From NCBI GenBank assembly GCA_964537285.1, contig CAZHZT010000153.1:1-12387 (forward strand): DNA of 12,387 bases. The letters run 5' to 3'. Below, piece by piece: positions 1 to 5,928 of this stretch (position 1 is its first letter; each line of letters opens with the position of its first letter). The notes below the pieces were generated by a model. The model did no database searches. It worked only from the letters and a program-made list of their open reading frames with translations, and was not told the DNA's origin. The stretch is from CAZHZT01 sp964537285 (GTDB taxonomy: Bacteria; Bacteroidota; Bacteroidia; Chitinophagales; Saprospiraceae). The translations under genes and the position numbers were made by a program.

Positions 1-64
1 GGGCCTGCTTTAAGGACTTCCCAAATTAATTTCGACCAAATGAAACCATCCAGAAACCACATTT
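1..64. repeat. 64-bp direct repeat, left copy
   Basis: This segment recurs at 427-490 with a single difference (A at 56 against C at 482), at an offset of 426 bp. Similarity stops after base 64. The left limit cannot be seen, because the copy begins at the window edge. In the right copy the repeat opens with the second half of a small hairpin (417-434), so the true repeat may extend further left. No open reading frame runs through both copies. It could be one side of a larger tandem unit or a duplicated photolyase-upstream segment. Confidence 0.9.
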
Positions 65-141
65 GGTTCTAGATGATTTTATTTGGAAAATGTTTTAAGA
101 ACAAAAAGCAGGTCTAATTTCTTCTGAGTAGTGCTAGCATC

Positions 142-311
142 AATGTCGTCAACTTAAGCTCTTTATAGCCCGGCACTTCAGTGCCGGGGGGAATAGTTGT
201 CAGATTGGGCTTTAGCCCCTTGGTTATTAATGGGCTAAAGCCCCGATAAATATTAACACTACACCTGGCGCTAAAGCGCCAGGCAAAGAAAAAGCATAAG
301 TTGACGACATT
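142..311. repeat. Composite palindromic element with terminal inverted repeats (MITE/REP-like)
   Basis: The outer arms at 142-160 and 293-311 are 19-bp inverted repeats with one mismatch. Inside lie three separate hairpins: 169-188 (CCCGGCAC stem), 207-218 pairing with 232-243 (GGGCTTTAGCCC against GGGCTAAAGCCC), and 264-283 (CCTGGCGCT against AGCGCCAGG). The stems differ in sequence but each closes on, or contains, a CT-NN-AG core. Such architecture resembles REP/BIME elements mobilised by Y1-type (RAYT) transposases, or a small non-autonomous element. No transposase is present in the window, so the class is an inference. The reading frame that can be drawn through it on the minus strand is a by-product of the palindromes. 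Confidence 0.75.
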
Positions 312-351
312 ATCGGAAGCCCACAATACTAGAGCAATCGCCTACAATGTG

Positions 352-434
352 CTTCCGCTACGCGGAAGTTGATCTGTATATCTTATACCCCTGGGAGCAC
401 CCAGGGCTACGATCATGCAGGCCTAAGGGCCTGC
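352..434. repeat. Cluster of three short hairpins
   Basis: Three consecutive inverted repeats are visible: 352-368 (CTTCCGC, 3-nt loop, GCGGAAG), 389-406 (CCCTGGG, loop AGCA, CCCAGGG) and 417-434 (GCAGGCC, 4-nt loop, GGCCTGC). The last one leads directly into the right copy of the 64-bp repeat. Together with the element at 142-311 they fill almost all of the gene-free 521 bp at the left end. No promoter or RNA gene could be recognised here. Confidence 0.7.
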
Positions 435-490
435 TTTAAGGACTTCCCAAATTAATTTCGACCAAATGAAACCATCCAGAACCCACATTT
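427..490. repeat. 64-bp direct repeat, right copy
   Basis: Second copy of the sequence at 1-64, with one mismatch. It ends 31 bp before the photolyase-family start codon, so it may contribute to that gene's promoter or leader. The 31 bp between repeat and ATG hold a TAGTTTAG, one base off the Bacteroidota -7 consensus TAnnTTTG, which is too weak to call as a promoter. Confidence 0.9.
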
Positions 491-521
491 TAATAGTTTA
501 GGGAAGCAATACACAATAATT

Positions 522-2009
522 ATGCATAAATCAGCCATTAACATCATTTGGTTTAAGCGAGACCTGCGCCTGCAAGATCATCAGGCGCTGGCTGAGGCTG
601 TCGATAATAATCTTCCTGCTTTATTGCTGTATTGCTTTGAACCTTCTATTATGAAGACAAAGCAAAGTGCTCACCGCCATTGGCGCTTTGTATTTCAATC
701 TCTGCAAGATTTAAACGAACAATTGGCCAATTATTCCTTAAAAGTCCATATTTTTTACGAAGAAGTACTTACTGTCCTCGAATATATAAATGATGCTTAC
801 AAGATTGTTAATTTGTACTCGCATCAAGAAACAGGCATTTGGGAAACCTTTGAGAGAGATAAGCAGGTGGGAGATTTTTGTAAAAAAAATGGCATTAGAT
901 GGAAAGAATTCCCACAGGACGGAGTGCTTCGGGGGCTGAAAAATAGAAAGGGTTGGGAAAAACAGTATGAAGCTTATCTGCAGTCGCCGGTAGTAAAAGT
1001 TGATTTAAATGCAATCCATTCTTTCCCTTTGAAAGTACCTTCTGCTTTAAGGCAAGAAGTCAGCCTGCCTGAGTGGATAAAGGAACGTCCTGCGGTATTT
1101 CAGCCGGGAGGAGAACAGGCTGCATGGAAGTATTTTGAAGGCTTTTTAGAGCAACGCGCCAAAAATTATGCGCGCCACATATCGAAACCTGAAGCAAGCA
1201 GACGAAGTTGCAGCCGCATATCGCCGTACCTGGCTTACGGAAATATAAGTATTAGAGAATTGTATCAATTAACAGAAAAATACGAGAAAAAAAAGGCTTA
1301 CGGCCGAATGCTTTCTGCTTTTAAAGAGCGCTTGTGGTGGCGTGGTCATTATATTCAAAAGTTAGAGAGTGAATATCAGATAGAGCACAGATCCATCAAT
1401 CCTGAATTTGAGCAATTACAACGATCCGACCGATCTGACTGGTTTGAAGCATGGGCAAACGGAAATACGGGTTTCCCGATTATTGATGCCTGCATGCGTT
1501 GTCTGCATCATAATGGGTACCTTAATTTCAGGATGCGGGCCATGCTGGTCACTTTTGCTACCTTTCCTTTGTGGCTCGATTGGAAGCTGGTCGCCAATCA
1601 CTTAGCTAGAGTGTTTTTGGACTTTGAGCCTGGCATTCATTATGCGCAGATTCAAATGCAGGCGGGTACTACAGGCTACCATACCCTTCGAATATACAAT
1701 CCAATGATTCAAGCCCGAAGGCATGATCCGGAAGGAGAATTTATAAAAAAATGGGTTCCCGAATTAAAAGATTTACCAGCAGCATTGCTCGCCGCTCCCT
1801 GGGAGATGACTTCTCTGGAGCAAGTGATATATCATTGTCGCCTTGGGAAAGACTATCCTAAGCCCGTTGTTGATTTTGATCAGGCAAGAATTGCTGCTCA
1901 AGAGAAATACTGGGCATTTCGGCAACGTAAAGCAGTACAAGAAGCACTTCCTGCAGTGTGGGAGCGCCATTGTCTTGAGAAGAACATTAAGTTGTATACT
2001 AAGGTGTAG
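522..2009 (+). CDS. Cryptochrome/photolyase-family flavoprotein (atypical active-site residues)
   Basis: A 495-residue protein with the two-domain layout and usual length of DNA photolyases and cryptochromes. The N-terminal Rossmann-like antenna domain opens with IIWFKRDLRLQDH (8-20) and runs to about 165. The helical FAD domain spans about 205-480, with SRISPYLAYGNIS (231-243), TGFPIIDACMRCL (316-328), FRMRAM (336-341) and LRIYNP (389-394). Family members bind FAD and use blue light to repair pyrimidine dimers or to signal. Aligned by eye to E. coli PhrB, D372 is kept (D367) and W359 is kept (W354). However, N378 near flavin N5 becomes H373, W382 becomes I377, W384 becomes M379, W306 becomes R301 and D354 becomes P349. 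The classical tryptophan electron-transfer chain is therefore not intact. This may mark a distinct clade with other photochemistry or a light-sensing role rather than decay, as the reading frame is intact. CPD repair activity is uncertain. Confidence 0.9.
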   Translation: MHKSAINIIWFKRDLRLQDHQALAEAVDNNLPALLLYCFEPSIMKTKQSAHRHWRFVFQSLQDLNEQLANYSLKVHIFYEEVLTVLEYINDAYKIVNLYSHQETGIWETFERDKQVGDFCKKNGIRWKEFPQDGVLRGLKNRKGWEKQYEAYLQSPVVKVDLNAIHSFPLKVPSALRQEVSLPEWIKERPAVFQPGGEQAAWKYFEGFLEQRAKNYARHISKPEASRRSCSRISPYLAYGNISIRELYQLTEKYEKKKAYGRMLSAFKERLWWRGHYIQKLESEYQIEHRSINPEFEQLQRSDRSDWFEAWANGNTGFPIIDACMRCLHHNGYLNFRMRAMLVTFATFPLWLDWKLVANHLARVFLDFEPGIHYAQIQMQAGTTGYHTLRIYNPMIQARRHDPEGEFIKKWVPELKDLPAALLAAPWEMTSLEQVIYHCRLGKDYPKPVVDFDQARIAAQEKYWAFRQRKAVQEALPAVWERHCLEKNIKLYTKV

Positions 2010-2035
2010 GTGGCTCGCCATCTACACCTTAGTAT
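1996..2035. terminator. Hairpin between convergent genes, possible bidirectional terminator
   Basis: The arms 1996-2009 and 2022-2035 are perfectly complementary (14 bp: ATACTAAGGTGTAG). Further pairs inward leave a 4-nt loop at 2014-2017. The photolyase-family stop codon lies in the left arm. The hairpin sits between two convergent genes, as expected for a shared terminator. Neither strand has a good U-tract immediately after the stem: the plus strand continues TAAAAAAAG. Confidence 0.65.
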
Positions 2036-2045
2036 TAAAAAAAGT

Positions 2046-3203
2046 TTACACATTCCCTTTAAGCACCTCTCTGGAAATCACTAATTTCTGGATTTCGGAA
2101 GTTCCTTCTCCGATGGTGCACAATTTGGAATCGCGATAGAATTTTTCAACAGGAAAATCTTTGGTGTAACCGTAACCGCCGTGAATTTGAATTGCATCTG
2201 TAGCGATTTGCACACAAATCTCCGAAGCATAGTATTTAGCCATAGCCGATTGCTTGGTCACTTTTTCTCCGCGGTTTTTCAAATCAGCTGCCTGGCGGGT
2301 AAGGAGCTCGGCAGCTTCGATTTTGGTAGCCATATCTGCAAGCTTGAAGCTGATTCCCTGAAAGTTAGCGATAGGTTGGCCAAATTGGTGGCGTTCCTTG
2401 GCGTATTTTACGGAAGCTTCATAAGAACCTTTAGCGATACCTAATGCCAGAGCGGCGATAGAAATACGGCCACCGTCGAGTATTTTCATCGCTTGTATGA
2501 AGCCATCTCCTTCATTGCCCAGCATTTGGCTTTTGTGAATCCGGCAATTTTCGAAGATCATTTCAGCCGTTTCCGAAGCGCGCATGCCTAGTTTATTTTC
2601 TTTTTTTCCGGCTTTAAAGCCAGGTGTTCCTCTCTCAACAACAAAGGCGGTCATGCCGTGGCTATCTAATAGTTCACCTGTACGAACGATCACTACGGCT
2701 ACGTGGCCGGATTTGCCGTGGGTGATCCAGTTTTTGGTGCCATTTAGGATGTAATAGTCACCATCCTTTTCAGCGACGCATTTCATGCGGCCGGCATCGC
2801 TACCTGTATTAGGCTCAGTCAGACCCCAGGCACCGATCCATTCTCCGGAAGCCAGGAGAGGTAAGTATTTTTGGCGTTGTTCCTCATTGCCAAACGTATA
2901 GATATGATTGGTACAAAGGGAATTGTGGGCAGCCAAAGATAAACCGATGGAGCTGCAAACTTTGGTGATTTCTTCAATAATGGTAATGTATTCTTGATAT
3001 CCAAGGCCTGAACCTCCGTATTGTTCCGGGACCAATACGCCCAGGAATCCGTGAGCACCGAGGTTGTGCATAAGGTCAATAGGAAAATGCTGAGATTCGT
3101 CCCACTCCATTACATGGGGGCGAATGAATTGCTCAGCGAAATCGCGTGCGCTTTCTCGAATGATTTGTAAATTTTCTGCAATAGGGGCTGTTTCTACATC
3201 CAT
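2046..3203 (-). CDS. Acyl-CoA dehydrogenase (short/branched-chain type)
   Basis: A 385-residue protein of normal length for soluble acyl-CoA dehydrogenases, FAD enzymes that oxidise acyl-CoA to trans-2-enoyl-CoA and pass electrons to electron-transfer flavoprotein. Visible signatures are WGLTEPNTGSD (126-136), the FAD-contacting WITHG (159-163), RHQFGQPI (271-278), QIHGGYGY (339-346) and the C-terminal GEGTSEIQ (365-372). The glutamate at 366 in that last motif occupies the catalytic-base position of the short-chain and bacterial butyryl-CoA dehydrogenase group. The role is fatty-acid or branched-chain amino-acid beta-oxidation in the cytoplasm; the chain-length preference cannot be read from sequence. 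The gene stands alone, convergent with the photolyase-family gene and divergent from the hydroxylase gene. The start is the first Met of the conserved N-terminal helix. Confidence 0.95.
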   Translation of the reverse strand: MDVETAPIAENLQIIRESARDFAEQFIRPHVMEWDESQHFPIDLMHNLGAHGFLGVLVPEQYGGSGLGYQEYITIIEEITKVCSSIGLSLAAHNSLCTNHIYTFGNEEQRQKYLPLLASGEWIGAWGLTEPNTGSDAGRMKCVAEKDGDYYILNGTKNWITHGKSGHVAVVIVRTGELLDSHGMTAFVVERGTPGFKAGKKENKLGMRASETAEMIFENCRIHKSQMLGNEGDGFIQAMKILDGGRISIAALALGIAKGSYEASVKYAKERHQFGQPIANFQGISFKLADMATKIEAAELLTRQAADLKNRGEKVTKQSAMAKYYASEICVQIATDAIQIHGGYGYTKDFPVEKFYRDSKLCTIGEGTSEIQKLVISREVLKGNV

Positions 3204-3298
3204 GTTCTATGATATTTTGTTAAAAGTTATAGTCGTCAATAAAAAAATATACTTGAAGGGAAAACGCAATTTTCCCAATCTGGTTTTGTGGGTTGCTT

Positions 3299-3306
3299 CA
3301 AATGTA
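3299..3306 (-). promoter_or_regulatory. Candidate Bacteroidota -7 promoter box for the acyl-CoA dehydrogenase
   Basis: Read on the minus strand this is TACATTTG, an exact match to the Bacteroidota -7 consensus TAnnTTTG, about 95 bp upstream of the start codon at 3203. A well-spaced TTTG (-33) element was not found, which lowers confidence. Confidence 0.35.
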
Positions 3307-3342
3307 AGAAAAATTCGACAATTATTTTGTTATTTTACATAA

Positions 3343-3485
3343 GAAGGATGGGGGATTTCATTTTGTCGCTGCCAGCTAGAGACAATGTTATTTTTAGGAA
3401 GGGGCAAGCGGCTGCTTGCCCCTTTCTAAAAATAACTTCTTCTACAGAACAGCGACAAGATAAAGTGCACCCGAAGGATGGGGGA
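3343..3485. repeat. Nested palindrome flanked by 13-bp direct repeats
   Basis: A 13-bp direct repeat, GAAGGATGGGGGA, lies at 3343-3355 and 3473-3485. Between the copies is a nested inverted repeat: outer arms 3363-3371 and 3450-3458 (TTGTCGCTG against CAGCGACAA) and inner arms 3387-3409 and 3414-3436 (23 bp, one G-T type mismatch) with a 4-nt loop GGCT. The block fills most of the 307-bp gap between the divergent acyl-CoA dehydrogenase and hydroxylase genes, so a terminator role is not expected. Flanking direct repeats plus inverted repeats look like an inserted small element of about 117 bp, although 13 bp is long for a target duplication. The rest of the gap is AT-rich leader. Confidence 0.75.
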
Positions 3486-3510
3486 GCTTATTTTTTAAAA
3501 AAAAATTCTC

Positions 3511-4386
3511 ATGGAAAAATATTGGAACATTATTCAAGGTTCATTCACGGGATATTGGAATTATTTAATTGATGAAATCTCCCGGCCAGGCATTCACAAT
3601 TATTTTTATTGGCTTATTGGGCTTTCATTGATTGTCTGGTTGCTTGAAATCGTCATGCCCTGGCGAAAGAAACAAGGAGCTATCCGGAAGGATTTCTGGC
3701 TGGATGGCTTTTACATGTTTTTCAACTTCTTTATCTTTTCGCTTATTGGCTTCAATGCCCTTTCTAACGTAGGGGTGGAATTATTTAATGATTTTCTTGG
3801 TCTATTTGGGGTCACCAACTTAGTGGCCATCCAAATTGGGAGCTGGCCAAGCTGGCTTCAGTTGTTGACCCTCTTTATTATCGCCGATTTTATACAATGG
3901 AATATTCATCGTTTGTTGCATCGGGTTCCCTGGCTGTGGGAATTTCATAAATTGCATCATTCGGTAAAAGAAATGGGCTTTGCGGCCCATTTGCGCTTCC
4001 ATTGGATGGAATCTATTGTTTATAAAACCATTCAATATATTCCATTGGCAATGATTGGTTTTGGGATTCAGGACTTTTTTGTGGTGCATATATTTACCAT
4101 TCTCATTGGTCATTTAAATCATGCGAACCTCAATTGGGACTATGGGCCGTTGAAGTATATCTTTAACAGTCCAAAAATGCATATTTGGCATCATGCTAAG
4201 GAATTGCCGGATGAATACCGTTTTGGGGTGAATTTTGGTTTGAGCCTTAGCATTTGGGATTACCTCTTTGGTACGGCATATATCCCGCATAGTGGCAGGG
4301 ATATTGAGCTTGGGTTTGAAGGCGACACGGATTTCCCGGAGGGATTTGGGAAGCAGGTGCTTTATCCATTGACGAGGAAGAGGTAA
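3511..4386 (+). CDS. Sterol desaturase / fatty acid hydroxylase superfamily membrane protein
   Basis: A 291-residue integral membrane protein with hydrophobic segments near 31-50, 66-90, 115-130 and 172-200. It carries the histidine clusters that bind the two irons in this superfamily: HRLLH (133-137), HKLHH (146-150), H160 and H164, H201 and H204, and HIWHH (224-228). Family members use O2 and electrons to hydroxylate or desaturate lipids (sterols, fatty acids, carotenoids, alkylglycerols). The substrate cannot be told from the sequence. A role in membrane-lipid tailoring is an inference. The start at 3511 opens a plausible N-terminus; a frame beginning at 3288 belongs to another reading frame and runs through the upstream palindrome. 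The stop lies 3 bp from the stop of the convergent rarA, with no room for a terminator between them. Confidence 0.9.
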   Translation: MEKYWNIIQGSFTGYWNYLIDEISRPGIHNYFYWLIGLSLIVWLLEIVMPWRKKQGAIRKDFWLDGFYMFFNFFIFSLIGFNALSNVGVELFNDFLGLFGVTNLVAIQIGSWPSWLQLLTLFIIADFIQWNIHRLLHRVPWLWEFHKLHHSVKEMGFAAHLRFHWMESIVYKTIQYIPLAMIGFGIQDFFVVHIFTILIGHLNHANLNWDYGPLKYIFNSPKMHIWHHAKELPDEYRFGVNFGLSLSIWDYLFGTAYIPHSGRDIELGFEGDTDFPEGFGKQVLYPLTRKR

Positions 4387-4389
4387 GGT

Positions 4390-5655
4390 TTAACTTTTCT
4401 TCTGCCCCCACAGCTTTTCCATCCGCTCCTTAATCTTCACTTCAGTCGGATTATTCAGAGGCTCATAAAAATGTTGCTCTTGCAATTCCTTAGGCAAAAA
4501 GGATTGAGCCACAAAATTCCCCGGAAAATCATGCGCATATTTATATTCCTCCCCATACCCAAGTTCTTTCATTAATTTAGTGGGGGAATTGCGCAAATGC
4601 AAGGGAACCGGAGCACTCCCTTCCTGTCGGATCGTTTTTTGTGCTTTTTTAATTGCGAGGTAAGCCGAATTACTTTTTGGAGAAGTCGCCAAATAAATAG
4701 CAGCTTGCGACATGATGATGCGGGCTTCTGGTAAGCCTACCATGCGTACCGCTTGCATGCAGGTAGTGGCCATTAATAAGGCATTCGGATTAGCCAATCC
4801 GACATCTTCAGAAGCAGAGATAATCATGCGCCGGCAAATGAATTCGATATCCTCTCCTCCTTCAACCATCCGGCCGAGCCAATAAACAGCAGCATCCGGA
4901 TCGCTTCCCCGAATGGATTTGATGAAGGCGGAGATGACATCGTAATGTTGTTCACCGCCTTTATCATAATGGGCAATATTGCGCTGAAGCTTTTGAATAA
5001 CCTGTTCATCAGTAATGATGATTTCTTCCGTATCCTGATTACACACTAACTCCAGGATATTTAAAAGTTTGCGCGCATCGCCTCCTGAATAACGGAGTAA
5101 GGCGGTATGTTCTTTAATGGTAACTTGTTTCTTTTTGAGTTCAATATCCTGAGTAAGCGCCCGGTCAACGATTTTAAGGAGGTTTTCTTTGTTTAGAGCT
5201 TCCAAAACATATACCTGGCATCGAGAAAGTAGCGCAGGAATGACTTCAAAGGAAGGATTTTCAGTCGTTGCTCCGATGAGCGTGATGGTACCCTTTTCGA
5301 CAGCACCTAGCAGCGCATCCTGCTGAGATTTGCTAAACCGGTGAATTTCATCAATGAAAAGTATGGGGTTAGGGCTGTCAAAAAAGCGTTGCTTTTCTGC
5401 TTTTTGAATGGCTTCCCGAATATCTTTAACACCTGAGTTGATGGCGCTGAGGCTTTGAAACGGTCGTTTTAGTTGATTGGAAACAATCCGGGCCAAAGTC
5501 GTTTTTCCCACCCCCGGCGGTCCCCATAAGATAAAGGAAGGGATTTTTCCCGATTGAACGGCTTGTTCTAACACGGCTCCTTTAGCTACAAGGTGTTCTT
5601 GACCAATGTATTCATCCAAAACTCTAGGGCGCATTCTTTCTGCCAGTGGCTGCAT
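4390..5655 (-). CDS. rarA: Replication-associated recombination protein A, AAA+ ATPase
   Basis: RarA (also MgsA) is a clamp-loader-like AAA+ ATPase acting at stalled replication forks and in recombination. Taking the start at 5655 gives 421 residues beginning MQPLAERMRP, the typical RarA N-terminus and a normal length. Motifs include Walker A GPPGVGKT (45-52), Walker B ILFIDE (98-103), a sensor-1 region GATTENPSF, an arginine-finger-like LLSRC, and the C-terminal tetramerisation region. The frame stays open up to 5727, but that adds 24 residues encoded partly by a strong hairpin (5690-5752) and unlike the family, so the shorter start is preferred. The gene is convergent with the hydroxylase gene (3-bp gap) and divergent from the T9SS gene. 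Confidence 0.96.
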   Translation of the reverse strand: MQPLAERMRPRVLDEYIGQEHLVAKGAVLEQAVQSGKIPSFILWGPPGVGKTTLARIVSNQLKRPFQSLSAINSGVKDIREAIQKAEKQRFFDSPNPILFIDEIHRFSKSQQDALLGAVEKGTITLIGATTENPSFEVIPALLSRCQVYVLEALNKENLLKIVDRALTQDIELKKKQVTIKEHTALLRYSGGDARKLLNILELVCNQDTEEIIITDEQVIQKLQRNIAHYDKGGEQHYDVISAFIKSIRGSDPDAAVYWLGRMVEGGEDIEFICRRMIISASEDVGLANPNALLMATTCMQAVRMVGLPEARIIMSQAAIYLATSPKSNSAYLAIKKAQKTIRQEGSAPVPLHLRNSPTKLMKELGYGEEYKYAHDFPGNFVAQSFLPKELQEQHFYEPLNNPTEVKIKERMEKLWGQKKS

Positions 5656-5689
5656 ATGACTTTTTTTGTGAAAAACTAAAATTCTGATG

Positions 5690-5752
5690 AGGGGAGTGTG
5701 CATGCGGCAATTTTTTGGCTCTGCCAAAAAACTGTCGCATGCACACTCCCCT
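5690..5752. repeat. Long hairpin, 30-bp arms, upstream of rarA
   Basis: The arms 5690-5719 and 5723-5752 are inverted repeats of 30 bp with two mismatches and a 3-nt loop (TCT). The tip reads TTTTTTGGC, loop, GCCAAAAAA. It lies 35 bp ahead of the preferred rarA start, in a gap between divergent genes, so it would sit in a 5' leader or promoter rather than at a gene end. No TTTTTT tail follows on the T9SS-gene side; the sequence continues AAAAAGCG. Confidence 0.85.
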
Positions 5753-5771
5753 AAAAAGCGTTTTTGATACT

Positions 5772-5815
5772 GGTACTGAATGAAAATTTTTTTTAAAAAA
5801 TTTTCATTCAGTACC
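5772..5815. repeat. 44-bp perfect A/T-rich palindrome
   Basis: The arms 5772-5792 and 5795-5815 (21 bp each, starting GGTACTGAATG) are perfectly complementary around a 2-nt centre in a T8A6 run. It follows the 5690-5752 hairpin by 20 bp in the same divergent gap. Unlike that hairpin it has an A/T core. It might be a terminator for transcription leaking from either side, a cruciform or protein-binding site, or a separate small repeat family. Confidence 0.85.
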
Positions 5816-5848
5816 CAACCCCTTCCTTTTTCTTTACGTGTATGCTGG

Positions 5849-5862
5849 TGAAAACGTTTTCA
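5849..5862. promoter_or_regulatory. LacI/CcpA-like operator palindrome
   Basis: TGAAAACGTTTTCA is a perfect 14-bp palindrome with a central CG. It fits the LacI-family operator style, including the cre consensus TGWAANCGNTNWCA. It lies 67 bp upstream of the T9SS gene start, a sensible operator position. CcpA itself is not expected in Bacteroidota, so a different LacI-family regulator would be needed. None is encoded in the window. Confidence 0.45.
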
Positions 5863-5928
5863 AAAAGTAAAAAACCATTTAATCATTTCTAAATATTTAA
5901 GATCTCACTATTTTTAAAGCAAAGACTT

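Noticed and set aside
114..326. A 70-residue minus-strand reading frame in the left gene-free region.
   Set aside because: It lies almost wholly on the palindromic element at 142-311; the composition reflects repeats (IYRGFSPLITKGLKP), and no protein family is recognisable.
1..490. A CRISPR array suggested by the direct repeat.
   Set aside because: There are only two copies, 64 bp long and 426 bp apart, with palindromic rather than unique spacer content, and no cas genes.
1408..1605. Overlapping frames on both strands inside the photolyase-family gene, and similar frames inside the other large genes.
   Set aside because: They are shadows of well-supported coding frames with no independent signal.
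3288..3572. A 94-residue plus-strand frame ahead of the hydroxylase gene.
   Set aside because: It runs through the nested palindrome and overlaps the hydroxylase start in a different frame; there is no family signature.
5656..5727. N-terminal extension of RarA by 24 residues to an upstream ATG.
   Set aside because: The extension is encoded in part by the 5690-5752 hairpin and has no family counterpart, while the ATG at 5655 gives the usual RarA start.
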